The notes under the pieces were generated by a model. It saw only the letters and a program-made list of their open reading frames with translations, had not been told where the DNA came from and searched no databases. Below are positions 1 to 12,099 of a stretch of DNA of 64,000 nucleotides, in pieces. The stretch spans positions 8,480,408 to 8,544,407 of the forward strand of contig OZ037771.1 in the NCBI GenBank assembly GCA_964035545.1, in the 5' to 3' direction. Position 1 is the first letter of the stretch. Every line of letters begins with the position of its first letter. This DNA is from Bugula neritina (taxonomy: Eukaryota; Bryozoa; Gymnolaemata; Cheilostomatida; Bugulidae). The position numbers and the translations under genes are program-made.

Positions 1-212
1 CAGCAATCAGCCTCGTCAATGTGTACGCCTGCAAATGATCCAGCTTTACCCTTTTTTTCCTGTCGCTCAGTTTCAGCTGTTCCGGCTCGCACCCAGGCTT
101 TGTCTAGTTTAGGCGCACCCGAGAATTCATCGACAAATTCTCTCTGGACAGCTGCCAGACGCTCATTTTCTTCTTTTTCTTTTTGCTCTTTTAACTTCCG
201 TTTTGAAGCCAT
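1..212 (-). CDS. U2SURP: U2SURP/SR140-like splicing factor, N-terminal coding part (partial)
   Basis: Read on the minus strand, an ATG at 212-210 opens a frame without stops that runs off the window edge (70 codons). The protein starts MASKRKLKEQKEKEENERLA, continues through EFVDEF and KAWVRAG, and is rich in Lys and Glu. This order (SKR-x-L, Lys/Glu-rich helix, EF-x-x-F, then a W/F-V-R-x-G motif) matches the conserved N-terminal region of U2SURP (SR140), a U2 snRNP-associated SURP and RRM protein of pre-mRNA splicing. The RRM and SURP domains, which would decide the assignment, lie outside the window. No splice donor is needed inside the visible stretch. Family assignment is an inference from a short conserved motif; the coding call itself is firmer. 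Confidence 0.6.
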   Translation of the reverse strand, partial: MASKRKLKEQKEKEENERLAAVQREFVDEFSGAPKLDKAWVRAGTAETERQEKKGKAGSFAGVHIDEADC

Positions 213-1000
213 TTTATGTGTCAATTCAGCAATAATTCCTAACAGATTATATCATCTAAAAATAAAAATACAGAATTCGGTTGTAGGAAAATCACAACCC
301 ATTGCTTCTACCCACTGAACAAACTAGATAGAATTAAGTTTTTGGTTATACAACAATGTAAATAACACAATAAGCCAACATAAAATAATTTTCTTCCCCT
401 ACCTGAATCAACATTCAATAGATATTTTATCACTCATATTATGTAAATGTTAGGAAAATAAAAAGAAAATATTTTCTACATTTCAACAGATAATACTTCT
501 AATGCCAATCATTCAAGTTAGAAAATATGATAATTGATGAAGTATACAGGTTTCTATGTTGAATCTCACAATAACAGATTTTGTAGAAACTAATTACAGA
601 AGCATTTGTAACAAATTTACATTAGAACCAAAAGTAAAACTTCGAATCACGCAGTACAGGTAGATTGAAATTTTAGAACTCAAACGGCTCGATTGTGTTG
701 AGGAATAAGCAATTTAATAAGAGACTTTTAGTCAATTGTTACAGTTTATGCTTCAGTTCCAGTTACATATTTGAAAGTATGAAAAATAAACAGATGACAC
801 AGATAAGAAAATCATTGGATTGCAATTGATTTAGGCTGCCAAAGCAGTGTTGTAAGCAGTGTTGTAAGCAGTCTCGTACAGTCGCACATTGGTATAGTGA
901 TACTAATACTGATAGTCATACGGCGTCTGCTAAGCCACATGAAAATAGGAACACGCGATTGTTATTCCGCATCTAAATTCAGTGGTCATGGTTTAACTTA
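213..1000. other. Intergenic, upstream of the U2SURP-like gene
   Basis: AT-rich sequence with no supported exon, RNA gene or repeat. It should contain the promoter and 5' UTR of the minus-strand U2SURP-like gene, but no clear core-promoter motif can be named. Confidence 0.5.
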
Positions 1001-1850
1001 ATGTTATAATTATGAAGTGATTCTGATAGTGATGGCAATCAATGATGTTCATATTCATATTAATTTTGATTGTCATACTGATACTCATACTGAAAGTGAC
1101 CTCCAGGCTCCATGTGGGAGCAGTAGTGGAGAAATTGAGATAACTTAAGTTCTTTAGTTCTAAGTTCTTTCTACTTCTGATAGTGATATTCATAGTGACT
1201 ATTCATATTTTAATCATAATGATAATCACTCAAACTTAAAGTTAATGACGTAGCAATACTAAACTTGTCTAATGTTAAAATTAATAATCATAATGATTAT
1301 ATATTTATAAATACCAATATCAAATTCAATAGTAGTACTAGTACTAATCTACTAATAGACAAATAGTAATACTAATCGAATTACTATTACTATTAGACAT
1401 TAGTATTACTATTAGTATTAGTATAAGTGTTACTATTAACTTAATTAATTAATTAAGTATTAAGTATAAATATTAGTTGTAAATCTTAATCTAATTTTTA
1501 AAATACTAAAACATCAACTTAAACTGCTAATTTTAAATTTATTATTTGAAATTAATCATCCCGGTCAGTCACAGTGAGTGTCACCAGTCTGAGTCTCAGC
1601 CACCACCGAAATAGACTCTCAGTCTCACTAGTCACTCGCTCTCGGACTCTCAAACTCAAAGTCAATCTCACTTTGGCACCGAGTGCACTGACGTCTGGAA
1701 CGCAATGCTATAACTAATCTTAGTGCAGTAAACTTTGACTTGAATGAATCCTAAAACTGAAAGAACTGTAAGCAATACGACTGGAACATCAGGACCCAAG
1801 CTGAAGTACTGAGTAGTGAAGTCGCAGTACTAGTTCAGTAGTACTAGTTG
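1000..1850. repeat. Degenerate AGT/ACT-triplet repeat island 1
   Basis: Three adjoining blocks of cryptically simple DNA: TGATAGTGAT/CATACTGATACTCATACT-type sequence (about 1015-1200), TAGTATTACTATTAG-type sequence (about 1320-1445), and a GC-richer CAGTCTCAGTCACTC-type block (about 1560-1700). In each, every second triplet tends to be AGT or ACT, so short palindromes such as ACTAGT are common. It is not a pure microsatellite. Similar islands occur elsewhere in the window. Confidence 0.6.
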
Positions 1851-1960
1851 CCGTTATTCTCTAAGAACTCCATTAACAAATCATAGTCCAAAAAAGTACG
1901 TAGCTTTCGAGTTTTTTAACCCTGCATAAACCGAAAACAGTGCTTTACCCGCTCTTCAAG

Positions 1961-2013
1961 CATATGACTGACGTACGACAACTCCGTAGAAAGTTTGCAA
2001 AGCGTTTACAAAA
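1961..2013 (+). other. Possible orphan coding exon with a good splice donor
   Basis: An ATG at 1961 opens 17 codons reading MTDVRQLRRKFAKRLQK, followed at once by a consensus donor (AAAG then GTAAGG). The peptide is basic and helix-like. No acceptor-side partner exon was found on the plus strand before the minus-strand LAMTOR4 gene begins at 2579, so this may be chance or an exon of a small unrecognised gene. Weak support. Confidence 0.2.
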
Positions 2014-2482
2014 GGTAAGGTGTGAGATAGTCTTTAGTGACAATAGAAGCTTTCATGGAGCATTTATATTTTATAATGTTCGTGAGTATAGTTGCTATAG
2101 TATGAATTGTAACACAGCCTCACACACGCAAATATAACTGTTGTATAGGATAACTGAAATTTCTAACAAACAATTCTAAGGTTGAAAACTTCTAGCAAGC
2201 TATTGCAGCAAAATGACATGTTGAGGTTATTTAAAACAGTTGCAGCACTTGGCTATTGTGGCAAATAATTTATGCCTGAAGTCTATCACGTTTAGGGTGC
2301 AGATAGAAGAATAATAAATTATCTAGCAATTAATCACAATTCAGAATGGATAATCAATCTTTTGATTTCTTGGTTGTAAACCTGCTTACATCAAGCACAG
2401 CATTTAAGCCAAAGCATAAGCAAGCACTTTCATTGTATACTATAAGTACTAAAGCAGTTTTCAATTGTTCATCGGTGTTAAT

Positions 2483-2488
2483 TTTATT
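2483..2488 (-). terminator. Candidate polyadenylation signal of LAMTOR4
   Basis: AATAAA on the minus strand, about 90 nt past the LAMTOR4 stop codon. Position fits a 3' UTR; no other support. Confidence 0.45.
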
Positions 2489-2578
2489 CCATCTAAAAAT
2501 ATATACATTAAAAACAAAATAGTAAACTTAATCAAATAATATAGATTGGTATTTACAAAAAAAAAATAACATTTTAAA

Positions 2579-3725
2579 TCATACACTAGCAGTTTCTTGA
2601 AGCTTGCTGGCTTTCTTTACTACATACAAGTGGCCATGTGATGCCATCATGAGGTAGCAGAAGTCATTGTAGTTCACTGTAAACAATAGAAGGTGGGTTA
2701 ACCAGCATTATATGAACGAGTTACTAAACAACAAAGACAAACTTTACAAGAAAGCATTGAATTGGAATCAAATCTCTATCAGTAAAAATGAATCCAAAGT
2801 GTAAAATTTGAAAACTTCTCCAATACTTGCAAAAAAACTTACAAAATTCTACAAATAAAATTATATACTATAAATTGACAAAGTCACAAATCACTAGTGC
2901 TGAGCAAGGTTGGCATAACTTGCAAGCTAATTTTATTGCATAATTTTGGCACCCACCACAGAAATTACACAAAGCAAATTAGTGATTTACCAGAAACTCT
3001 GCGAAGGTCATCCTTATTGTCGAGAGGAAATTCTACGCACTTGGTAAACAGGTTATATAATCTAGTAGCAAGTTCTTCTTGATACTCCAGATCGCCACCT
3101 GACTGTCAGATGCGAATAAACTGGCGATGAAACAACATATACTGGGCACACAAATGTTGCGGAAATGTGCATAGTCATCTATATTCTGGGTCATATTGAA
3201 AAATATTTCACCACTTAGCAATTTTTTTATTTGCAAATATATTTTTATATATATTTTATTTTTAAATTTTTTACATTAAAAAAGATTGAGACTCACGACT
3301 AACCAGCTGATTACCCTGTACACTATGACACTGTACCCTAATAGATTAGTATTATTAAAGTATCATTCAACTTATATCAGAAATCTAAGTCAGATTCATT
3401 TAAAAACCTGTTGGTAAGTTTGTTACTGATCTGCTAAAAACAAATTAAATTTCAACTGAAACACTTAGATGGCAATACTCTAAGCAAAAAGTTTCGCCTG
3501 GAAAAATTGCGGCTCTTAGTAGAAAATTTACAGCAATTTGTTAGTAAATGCTTAAAACTATCTATAATAAACAGGTGGGCAACTCAGTTTAAAACTTAAA
3601 TCAATACCATAAGTTACAGAATTCAATTGTTGATTACAAAACTACGAACTTACTTTAAGTATATTTCCATCCCCATCTATCTCCAAATGTCCCAAACAAC
3701 CACTAATTTGTTCCAACTGTGCCAT
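2579..3725 (-). CDS. LAMTOR4: Ragulator complex subunit LAMTOR4 (complete, 3 exons)
   Basis: Minus-strand gene with coding exons 3725-3654 (72 nt), 3102-2991 (112 nt) and 2676-2579 (98 nt), joined by GTAAGT..AG and GTAAAT..AG introns; the 282 nt encode 93 aa plus stop, close to the roughly 99 aa usual for the family. The start MAQLEQISGCLGHLEIDGDG and the later SGGDLE, LRRVSV and HLYVVKK motifs follow LAMTOR4 from end to end: the LG-x-L strand, the SGDLE turn, and the basic strand and terminal VVK strand of the roadblock-like fold. LAMTOR4 pairs with LAMTOR5 in the pentameric Ragulator, which sits on the lysosome, binds V-ATPase and Rag GTPases, and recruits mTORC1. A reverse-strand AATAAA occurs at 2488-2483, downstream of the stop. 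It is head to head with ATP6AP2. All phases agree, so the model is strong. Confidence 0.9.
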
Positions 3726-4756
3726 AGCTCAGGTTAACTTTGATGTGTTTCTTATATATTTGAGTATTTTTATTCTGCATTGATCCTTGAATCTGAATGC
3801 TAATATAAATAATCACAATATCATCAAACACGTACACAATTTCGCATAACTATAGAAGTTTTTCATTTTATTTTCATTGTGTCCCATGAGTAGAATACAG
3901 TGAACTTCAAGACCAGCTTCTTATTTGCAAACAAATAGGCTAATACTTTTGCTCCAGATACTACCTTGACATGAACATCTACAGTCTACACTAATCAGAT
4001 ACTTTTATACTAACTGACTTGATCAATCTATTCTGATATTAGTTCAATTTTCAAAGACCAGCAAACTAAGTGAAAATGAATAAAGCTAGTGTTGCAGAAA
4101 AACAAGCGTTTAGGCATCTGTTGAAGAAATTAATTATTGCAATTGCCTGGTCAATCACAGAGATGTATGGTGACAGATAACTCTATGTTAGCAGTTTTAC
4201 CGTACAAAATGAAAATTTTCTTATAGTATTTGAGTCACTTGCATTCCATGTTTTTATGATTTAGCATTTTATTTTTTTGCTGACACCATCTAAGCATTTT
4301 GATCTAAATAATCATTAAGGAATTATTACTTTTAAAAACACTTTTAACATTTAGCTAAGAATTTTTTAATCCATCAATTTTAGACAAACATGACTATAAT
4401 GAGCTATGCATATAATGATGTGCAATAAAATACAGTGCTATCACCCTTAGTATTACAACCACTGCTTATAACATATTTCACCAAATTAGCAAATTTATTG
4501 CCCCATTCAAAATTGAAAAAAAATCAAAACATGATTAAACACCATAGCAAAATCGTAATACCATACTAAACAGGAAAAATGAAAATTTGAATTGTTTTTT
4601 AAAATTTATAGTAAACACATCGAAGACACGCTAATAACATTGTTATTTATTTATTTGTTTTATCACATTTACTTATAGTAATTTACTAATTCAAGTAACC
4701 ACAACCTTAGAGCATTTCTACAGTTCTATGTGGTTTTACCTTCAACATGATTTTAC

Positions 4757-5390
4757 ATATATGTAGTACTAGCAGTAGTACTAGCAGCAGTACTAGCAGC
4801 AGTACTAGAAGTAGCAGTAGCCGCAGCAGCAGTAGTAGTACAAGTACATTAAGTTTAACATATGTTTTTTGTACTTGTACTCAACTTGCAGTACTAGTAG
4901 TACTAGTAATAACGCTATTACCAGCACCAATACTGCAATAGTAATAGTACTACTACTACTAGTAGTAGTAGTAGCAGTAGTAATAGTACTACTATTACTA
5001 TTACTAGTGGTACTACTACTAGTACTGCAAATTGAAATATAAGTTGAAAATTAACTCTAAGGTATGAGCCAAAACGAAAGTTCAATTTTCAATCACTATG
5101 AGTAAGGCCATCACTTTGAGTTTATTACTATCACTATCAGCATGGCTATTAGTTAGAATATCAGCATGATGATGAGTATCACCATCATCATAACGATCAG
5201 TATCACTATCAGTATCACACTCACTGAGACTGAGTCAGTGTGAGTGTCACTGTCAGACCCAGTCAGTGTCACTACAACTACAAGTACAACTATTGTCTAT
5301 TGGTATAACATTAACTATTACTAGTAGTATTAGCTATGAGTTTGTAAGCTATGAGCATGACTATCACTACATCGTGATCACCATACATAA
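4757..5390. repeat. Degenerate AGT/ACT-triplet repeat island 2
   Basis: From 4757 to about 5030 the sequence is dominated by AGTAGTACTAGCAGC and its complements, with many ACTAGT and AGTACT palindromes. From about 5098 to 5345 it changes to ATCACTATCAGTATC and CAGTGTGAGTGTCACTG. The open frame across it is serine-rich only because of the repeat and is not a gene. Confidence 0.65.
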
Positions 5391-5624
5391 AATTTAGACC
5401 AAAGTGAACGGAAAGTAAAGTAAAATAATAAACATTTGGCTTTGCAATTAGAATTCTACTTAATTGCGAACACTACATCTAATAATTATAAACTGAAACT
5501 AAAAGTGAAACGAAATCATGTGATGGGACCGATTTTGCGACTTTTTATAGATGAGATAACTCTGTAAGTGTGTTTACGCGCGTATATTCTTATAGTACTC
5601 AGGTGGGGTTGTAGCAGCCGACTC

Positions 5625-5665
5625 CGTGAGAAACCCTGGTAGAAAAGTTTTTTGAAAACGGCTGC
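5625..5665 (-). repeat. SINE 3'-end remnant
   Basis: The segment with GTGAGAAACCCTGGTAGAAA followed by a T-rich run is near-identical to one end of the full SINE copies at about 37196-37400 and 49240-49415. Only this end is present here. Confidence 0.5.
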
Positions 5666-6427
5666 CTTTAATTTAATGAATATGCTTCATATTTATTAAA
5701 TTATTATAATTATAGTAACATGATAATTATTGAGCTAAAATGCGTTTCATTCCAGTAATGGTAATTATGTTAGTAGAAATTAGGGACAAAAATTTTTACT
5801 TGGGTTCATTGTAATTTGTAGAAAGCATTGAAAGAGTTTCAGTTCAGTGGTAGAAAGCCCCATTGCGATTTTTTTTGAGAGAAGATAACTCAATAACAGC
5901 AGACAAACGCAAGTGAACTGAAACTATAGACTTATAGTCATTGAACTCTTATAGTTTCAGTTCAGTGCTTATAGTTCAATGATACCTATCTTTATTCAAA
6001 AAGCGAGTTAAAATTTATAGCACTACAACAAATTAAATTTAAATTTTTTTCATTCAAATTAATTTAAAATGATATTGTAATATATATACATTTATAATGC
6101 TTTGGTTAGACTTATTTAGAGCTAGGCTATTGCTGAAAACGGAAATGAATACATTTATAATATCCGGTATCGAACAAGTCATGTGACATGCATGTATAAT
6201 AATCGTTATGTATGCTATATTAATATTGTAATATTTTTTCTACGAGCACTAGTAGAATCCTTAGCCGAACAGATAGTGACGACTGGTGATAGGCAGTGAC
6301 TTCATCGGCTTGACTAGAACTAAGATTAATGTCAACGTAATAAGCTTTGCAGTTAAAATATTATAACGTAGTTATACTTAAGTAAACCTAAAACTTGAAG
6401 TAAACAATTGAACATCAACAAGTGAAC

Positions 6428-9400
6428 ATGGGCTTAGAGTTTCAGTTTGTCAAACTCAAACTGAACATAGTTGCCATCGCAGTTTTTATAACTTGTACGA
6501 CTCTATGCAGCAGCACAGCTCAAGGTTTGTTTCATTTCAACTGCAATTTAAACTCATACTGATCGCTGAAAACTCTAGTTTTTAATTTTATTTACCTAAT
6601 TTGATATTATTATTAGTTGTTCATTTGTTATTTGTTTATTAATAATATTAATAATTATTATAAATTACCAATACAATTATAATAATATCAATAGTAATAA
6701 TATCAATAAAAATATTAAAAATTCATAACATCAAGTTAGTTGCAGTTAAACTTAATACTAATGGTTAGTGTTGTTAACTTTGAGAAGAGGTTTAACTGAA
6801 GTTTAAGATACTCAGTCTTAAACTACCCACTGCCAGTAACCAGTAAATGTAATTGTATATGTATCTGAGCTGGTAATAGTAATACTATTAGTATTACTAA
6901 CATTAACTCTATCAATAGGAATATGAATATCAGTCTAACTCAAGAGTAGGAGTTAAACTCTGAGCGACAGAATATAATTCAAGTATTTATAATTATAATC
7001 TAGTTTTACCATTTTATTTTATAGTAATACTAATACTTATAGTTATATTTATACTAATAGTGATACTAATAGTAATATGGTTAAATAGTTTACACAATTC
7101 ATTAGAGTTTAGACATTCACATTGGTACTACTACTAATACTACTAAATACGTTCAGTGGTTCACTGTTAATGTTAGTATTATTATTAGTTCATACCTGTA
7201 GGTACCAGCTACTAGTACTCATTTCTGATTAGTATCAATACATTATATTTATTATGTTTGTTAAATATTTAACTTTAATTGGTAAATTCACTAATAGTAA
7301 TTGTAATATTTTTTTATTTCAACTTCATTTTCAAGACTTCTAGTCTAGTATTGATGTTATTGAGTAATTGATATTGAATCGGGCAAGTCATAGTCTCATA
7401 CTAAAGATTGCTTTTCATGTTTGATTCATTTCACTGATTATTTCTGCACAGGTACTTGTGCGTGCAGGCATTATTTGTATGCATAGGATTTCACTATACA
7501 TTTTCAAAATGCCTAAACTTCTGAAATTGTTGGCAGCACTTATAAACACAATCTATTCAAAGAATATATATGTAACTTGTTAAGTAATTGAATAATTATT
7601 TTCTGGCTGACAGTTTATAATTCATAATTGTTTGTATATAAGCTAATGAGTAAATAAGTTACAGGCTTTTAAAATTAAATGCTTGTTTGACAGAAAATTA
7701 TCTTAACGTCCTTGGGAATGTAGTTTTATCATAACTTCTTAAAATTGATATTGAAAGGTTTTCATTATTATGTTGATTTTTTATGTTTCAGGGGAGAATG
7801 TAGCAATAGTTCACAAACCATCTTATATTAATATAGTTAACCAAGGTGGTAGCATTCCTCTTACAGATTTACAGCATATTTTGTTGTCTATTCATGGGTT
7901 TACACTTCACAAGGTTGGTGGCTCACTTAAAAGTATTAAGTGTGCATCTATGCATCTTAAGCCATGATTGTCAGATAAAACATGTAATATCTTTTGTCTT
8001 GAAAATCACTAAGTTATTTTTAAAGTTTTATAGGTAATTAATTGTATGACATGAACTTTTTATGATATATGTTTTTTATATATTGGTGAAAGTTTTGGGA
8101 AAAGAATTCATTATAAAAAAAGTTTTTTTTAGGAGTTGCAGTTCCAGGGTTTGTATGCCCTGTCACCATTCCAGCATCCAAAATCTAGTGTTGTAGTCTC
8201 ACTTTATGGGGGAGAAAAGTTTGTTAAACAGCTGAATTACATGAAGATAGGTTCAAAAGTGGTAAGAATAAAGTAAATGCTTTAATGTTTTGTTAGAGTG
8301 ATTTGGAATTATGGGTCTGTGTGAGTTATCAGTATTTTCTTTAATACTCACAAAATTAGCTAGCTATGGGAAATTTTGTTGTTGGATTGTTGCATTTCTT
8401 AGCGCCAGATTATAAGTTTCCTGTTTTATCCAGGATGATGTGCATGTGCCAACTCATGCCTTGAGACATCATTTACATCACTTGTATGGGGAGGAGAGCA
8501 ACAGCGTTGAGATTAACCATGATAGTAAAGTGAGTATATACAATATGTGTGCATTGCAGTGTTGGTCATGTTTTACAGGCATTTAATAAAGTTGATTGTT
8601 TACAATCGCTCTTGGCAACTTTATTTTTCTCATTGAATAGTAGCTTATATGAAGCTTTTTATTAAGTTAATAATATCACTTTTAACCCATGATAAACTGA
8701 TAATCGAAGTATAGTAACATAAAGTGTGTGTTGGTGGAAATACATTATAGATACTAAACAAGATATATGCTGTGTCCATAGTTCTTGGAAATCAATGAAA
8801 GCAAGCAAATTTATCTTTGAATAAAGAGCTAGTTATTACCAACAAAGTTTAGTTGATCAATTGTTGTTATAAATACTTGTTGTAATTGTTGCGGTATTGA
8901 CCTGTTGCCATGACGACTCATTGCCGTGGTGACTTGTCATCATGTGTGCTGTAGGTAAATGACTTTAGCGGTGCACTGGAGGGAATGAGTGATAGTCTGA
9001 AGGCTATCTTATCATCTGTCAGTGAGATTCACAAACTGCAAGTGTTGAATGCGTCGGACCCCACGGTATTCCATTTGTTGAGACAAGCAAGTCTTATACT
9101 TCAGTCCCTTGATAAGGTATGTGTGTGTATCACAGCTGCATCATGTGACATTGTAGAATTGGTTGTCATTTTATATAAACACCTTAGTCAATTTAAACCT
9201 ATAAAATTATATATGAATGCATACCAAGTAATGGCACGTTTTAGATGGCGGAAGGTGGTACTGGTGTAGTGGACTTCTACTCTTTTGAGATTCATCTCCC
9301 CACTAGTGACAGTGCTGCTGTGAATGCTGAAGCAGCTCAGCTACTGAATTCTTTGTTTGAATGGGTTTGTATGTCCCTTTCTCCTTATATTTTTGCTAAC

Positions 9401-10156
9401 AGCCTGTAGTAGTATGCAGTGCCACAACAGACATTACGTTCAGTAATATCAGTAAAATACATTTATTCATGTTCTAGTTTTATAATATGTTGAATTTTTG
9501 TTGTATTCAGAATTATGTTAGTAAAAAATTGAATAAATTAATTTTTTTCGAAATGTCCTATGAAGTTGCGAAAGTGAAATATTTCAAATAGCTATGCTAC
9601 TTATACTATTTCATGTTATGTTTGCTAAATAGTAAGGTATGTTTTGTATTCTAATGATATCCTGCAGATGGACTCTAAGCTAAGAGGAATGTATGGTGAG
9701 GACTTTGTGGTGCTGGCAGTTAGCCTACCTGAAGACAGTGTTGTTAAGTCTAGAAAGACCAGAAGTCTCATGGCAGTTAGTTCTCTCTTCATCTAATAAC
9801 TAATAGTATATTTTAGTGCATCTTTACCGTAATGTTTGCCAGTTATTTGTCACCCTTATTCGTGTAGATCTCGCTGTATAATTTTCAACACCCTCACTTC
9901 TATTGTCTGCATTGTCATAATGTTCTACTTTGCTCTACAGATCACTGGAGCCACTCTAACAGCTGACCTTGCCACGGCCAACCTCGCTGTCGCCTACACT
10001 GCCGACTACCCTGTCATATTTCACCTGTGTTTGTGGCTCGTTGTGTTTCTGTTCTTGCTGACGCTGTTCACCATATATGGCATGATGAGTATGGACCCTG
10101 GGAATGACAGCATCATTTACAGAATGACAGCCACAAAAATCAAGAAAGATAATTAG
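6428..10156 (+). CDS. ATP6AP2: ATP6AP2, V-ATPase accessory subunit / (pro)renin receptor (complete, 8 exons)
   Basis: Coding exons 6428-6524, 7792-7913, 8133-8261, 8434-8529, 8955-9116, 9245-9364, 9668-9775 and 9941-10156, all with GT..AG introns and agreeing phases, give 349 aa (the human protein is 350). Residues 1-31 form a signal peptide ending SSTA. The luminal part is typical of the family. An RKTR processing site lies at about residues 271-274. One transmembrane helix spans about 302-324, followed by the conserved tail with MDPGNDSIIYRMT. The end KKDN resembles a dilysine ER-retrieval signal. The protein is a V-ATPase assembly and accessory factor; its cleaved ectodomain is known in vertebrates as the prorenin receptor. 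AATAAA follows at 10261. It is divergent from LAMTOR4, whose product also contacts V-ATPase. No lesions were seen. Confidence 0.95.
6580..7330. repeat. Degenerate AGT/ACT-triplet repeat island 3 (ATP6AP2 intron 1)
   Basis: Intron 1 contains TAATAGTAATACT-type sequence (for example 6880-6920 and 7020-7150) mixed with AT-rich runs. It is the same compositional class as the islands at 1.3, 4.8, 25.1 and 28.6 kb. Confidence 0.5.
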
Positions 10157-10260
10157 AAATCCTTAAACCTTGTAGTTGGTTAGTGAAACTGAATTGTTAT
10201 CAGAAGGAACATTCCTGTACCTGAGTAGTAGCTGTATTGTGTGTGCAATAAGTTTATTAG

Positions 10261-10266
10261 AATAAA
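10261..10266 (+). terminator. Polyadenylation signal of ATP6AP2
   Basis: AATAAA about 105 nt after the stop codon. The following 400 nt to the duplication boundary hold no supported gene. Confidence 0.6.
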
Positions 10267-10787
10267 GTACATAACTAATTATGTTGTTAGGTTTGGAGTT
10301 ATCTTAATACAACTGTCACGATGGGTTCAGTGTTTAATAGTGCTAAATGTTCATATTTTGAATTTATATTTATTCACTAAAGTTTTTTTAAAGGATTATA
10401 TTAATAATATGTATATATTATTGGATTACAACTTTAACTTTATGTTGTTTTTCAATGTGTTTATTATCTCTGAAAAGTTTGAAAAATTAAGTTTTAGTCA
10501 AAACTTTACTAATAAAATTATTCTTATATACAGGATTACATTTTAAAAGGTTCATGAATGAAACCTGGTTGGTATGAGAATTGGTGGGAGCATATATCAT
10601 TTACTTTTGATGATGAGCATTATTGTGTGCCACGAAAGCCATCACCCAGCTACAATCCCACCATTTTAGTAGAGATCATAAAATTTGTTTTGATACATAT
10701 ACAGTAATGTCTAGCACACACTTTATAGAGGAGTAGCTAATTGTTCAAAGTCAACTATTCCTAAACTTGTGCGCCTAGGCCTAAAAT

Positions 10788-11186
10788 GAAGCCGTGGCAT
10801 TTAGAAAACGGACAAATCACCAATAGACAACTCCAAATTGGACAATTAGAAAATGAAAAATATTCAACATGGCCTATAGTCCGGAGGAGGCGTTTAGCAT
10901 CTGGCCGGGTTCAAAATATCTTATTGTAAATGTGGGCAATTGGAACTATTCAGTAACTAATTCTACTCCCATGATAGCCTAACTTATTCGGCCTTTATAT
11001 TTATTGCTGAAAGCTATTTTAGACCCGGCCAGATGCTGAGCGCCCCCTTCGGCCTAGGCCATGTTGAATATTCTTCATTTGCCAAGTGTCATTTTCTTAT
11101 AGTCTCTTTTCGAGTTGTCTATTGGTGATTTGTCCGGTTTCCAAATAGGTATCTTCCAATTGTCATCTTTGAAATGTCGTGTCACC
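10788..11186. mobile_element. Foldback MITE with 8-bp target duplication (hAT- or Mutator-like)
   Basis: An insertion absent from unit B, flanked by CCTAAAAT at 10780-10787 and 11187-11194. Long inverted arms (about 10797-10909 and 11023-11152) share GGACAAATCACCAATAGACA and CATCTGGCCGGGT. The left terminus appears shortened relative to the right one. An 8-bp duplication fits hAT-type, and possibly Mutator-type, transposition; no coding capacity. Confidence 0.75.
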
Positions 11187-11675
11187 CCTAAAATTGCGTC
11201 TCAAAGTATTTTTGTTGAGTCTACATGGTTCAGTATAACTCTTTTTGCTTGAAATTTAATGTTATAGTGTTATAAATTAAGTACTATAATGACTTGTGCA
11301 GACAAGTTGAAGTTCTCTGGTGTAAATAGACTAGTATAGCAAGCAGTATACAACTCCAACCACATTTACTAGTAAAATAAATTTTGGGAGGAAATTGGTT
11401 ACAAAATATAGTATGCAAGAGTTGTTTCCTCTAAACACATGTGTGACACAACTCCACAAAATGTGGATTGTAATCAGCACAGATGAAACTGATGTTTGTT
11501 ACATTTAATAAATATGTACATTAGTGCTAGTTTTGCCCCATTATAATTACACTATTTGCACAGTTCCTGTGTTGGAGAATTTCCCTTGACATTTTTATCC
11601 CAATTACCAATAAAATTCTTACCAGCTAAGCTCTACTAATATAGAAAAAATTTCAAAATGCTTTCTATAAATGTG

Positions 11676-11952
11676 GTACACCTATAAAACTATCTCTCAA
11701 AAAATTGTGGCTAAAAATTAATAGGTGGGTAGAGCCTATCGCATGATGTATTGCTTTTTCAAATGTACCTGATATTCTGTAAGCTGCCACTTTTTTGTTG
11801 TAGCATTTAGAATAGTAATTTTTAGCATGTAGACACTCTATAGTGTCCTTATAAAGCATTGGGTACATCAAAAAAGTAACATCATGCCATAGGCTTTGCC
11901 CACCAATCAATTTTAGTCAAAATAATTTTGAGAGATCGTTTCATAGGTGTAT
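11676..11952. mobile_element. Foldback MITE
   Basis: About 277 nt folding on itself: the left arm starts ACACCTATAAAACTATCTCT and the right arm is its near complement, starting (reversed) ACACCTATGAAACGATCTCT. Arms are over 100 nt with scattered mismatches. It lies in a stretch of unit A (about 11.5-13.9 kb) that unit B lacks. Confidence 0.6.
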
Positions 11953-12076
11953 AACATTCCTAAAAAGTATTTTGAATATTAAACTTGAATTATTCAAATA
12001 GTTGCATATTTAAAATTTTATAATACCCCTTTGAAAATTGCTTCACCCCTGTGTATCCACCCCTTTGAATCGAGAA

Positions 12077-12093
12077 CCCCCCCCCCCCCCCCC
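12077..12093 (+). repeat. Poly-C run (17 C)
   Basis: A homopolymer of 17 C in otherwise AT-rich DNA. A similar run lies at 34357-34375, and a 17-G run at 57212-57228. Confidence 0.9.
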
Positions 12094-12099
12094 AGTTAC

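Larger units (their letters stand above)
3726..6427. promoter_or_regulatory. Head-to-head intergenic region between LAMTOR4 and ATP6AP2
   Basis: The 2.7 kb between the two divergent start codons must hold both 5' UTRs and promoters. No clear TATA box or CpG island is seen. It contains repeat island 2 (4757-5390), a SINE 3'-end remnant (about 5625-5665), and a short inverted repeat at 5912-5928 and 5950-5966 (AGTGAACTGAAACTATA and its near-perfect complement), with a further copy of its core at about 5836-5850. Whether regulation is shared cannot be told from sequence. Confidence 0.4.

Noticed and set aside
4747-4941. Serine-rich open frame
   Set aside because: Entirely explained by the AGT/AGC repeat island; no splice or start context.
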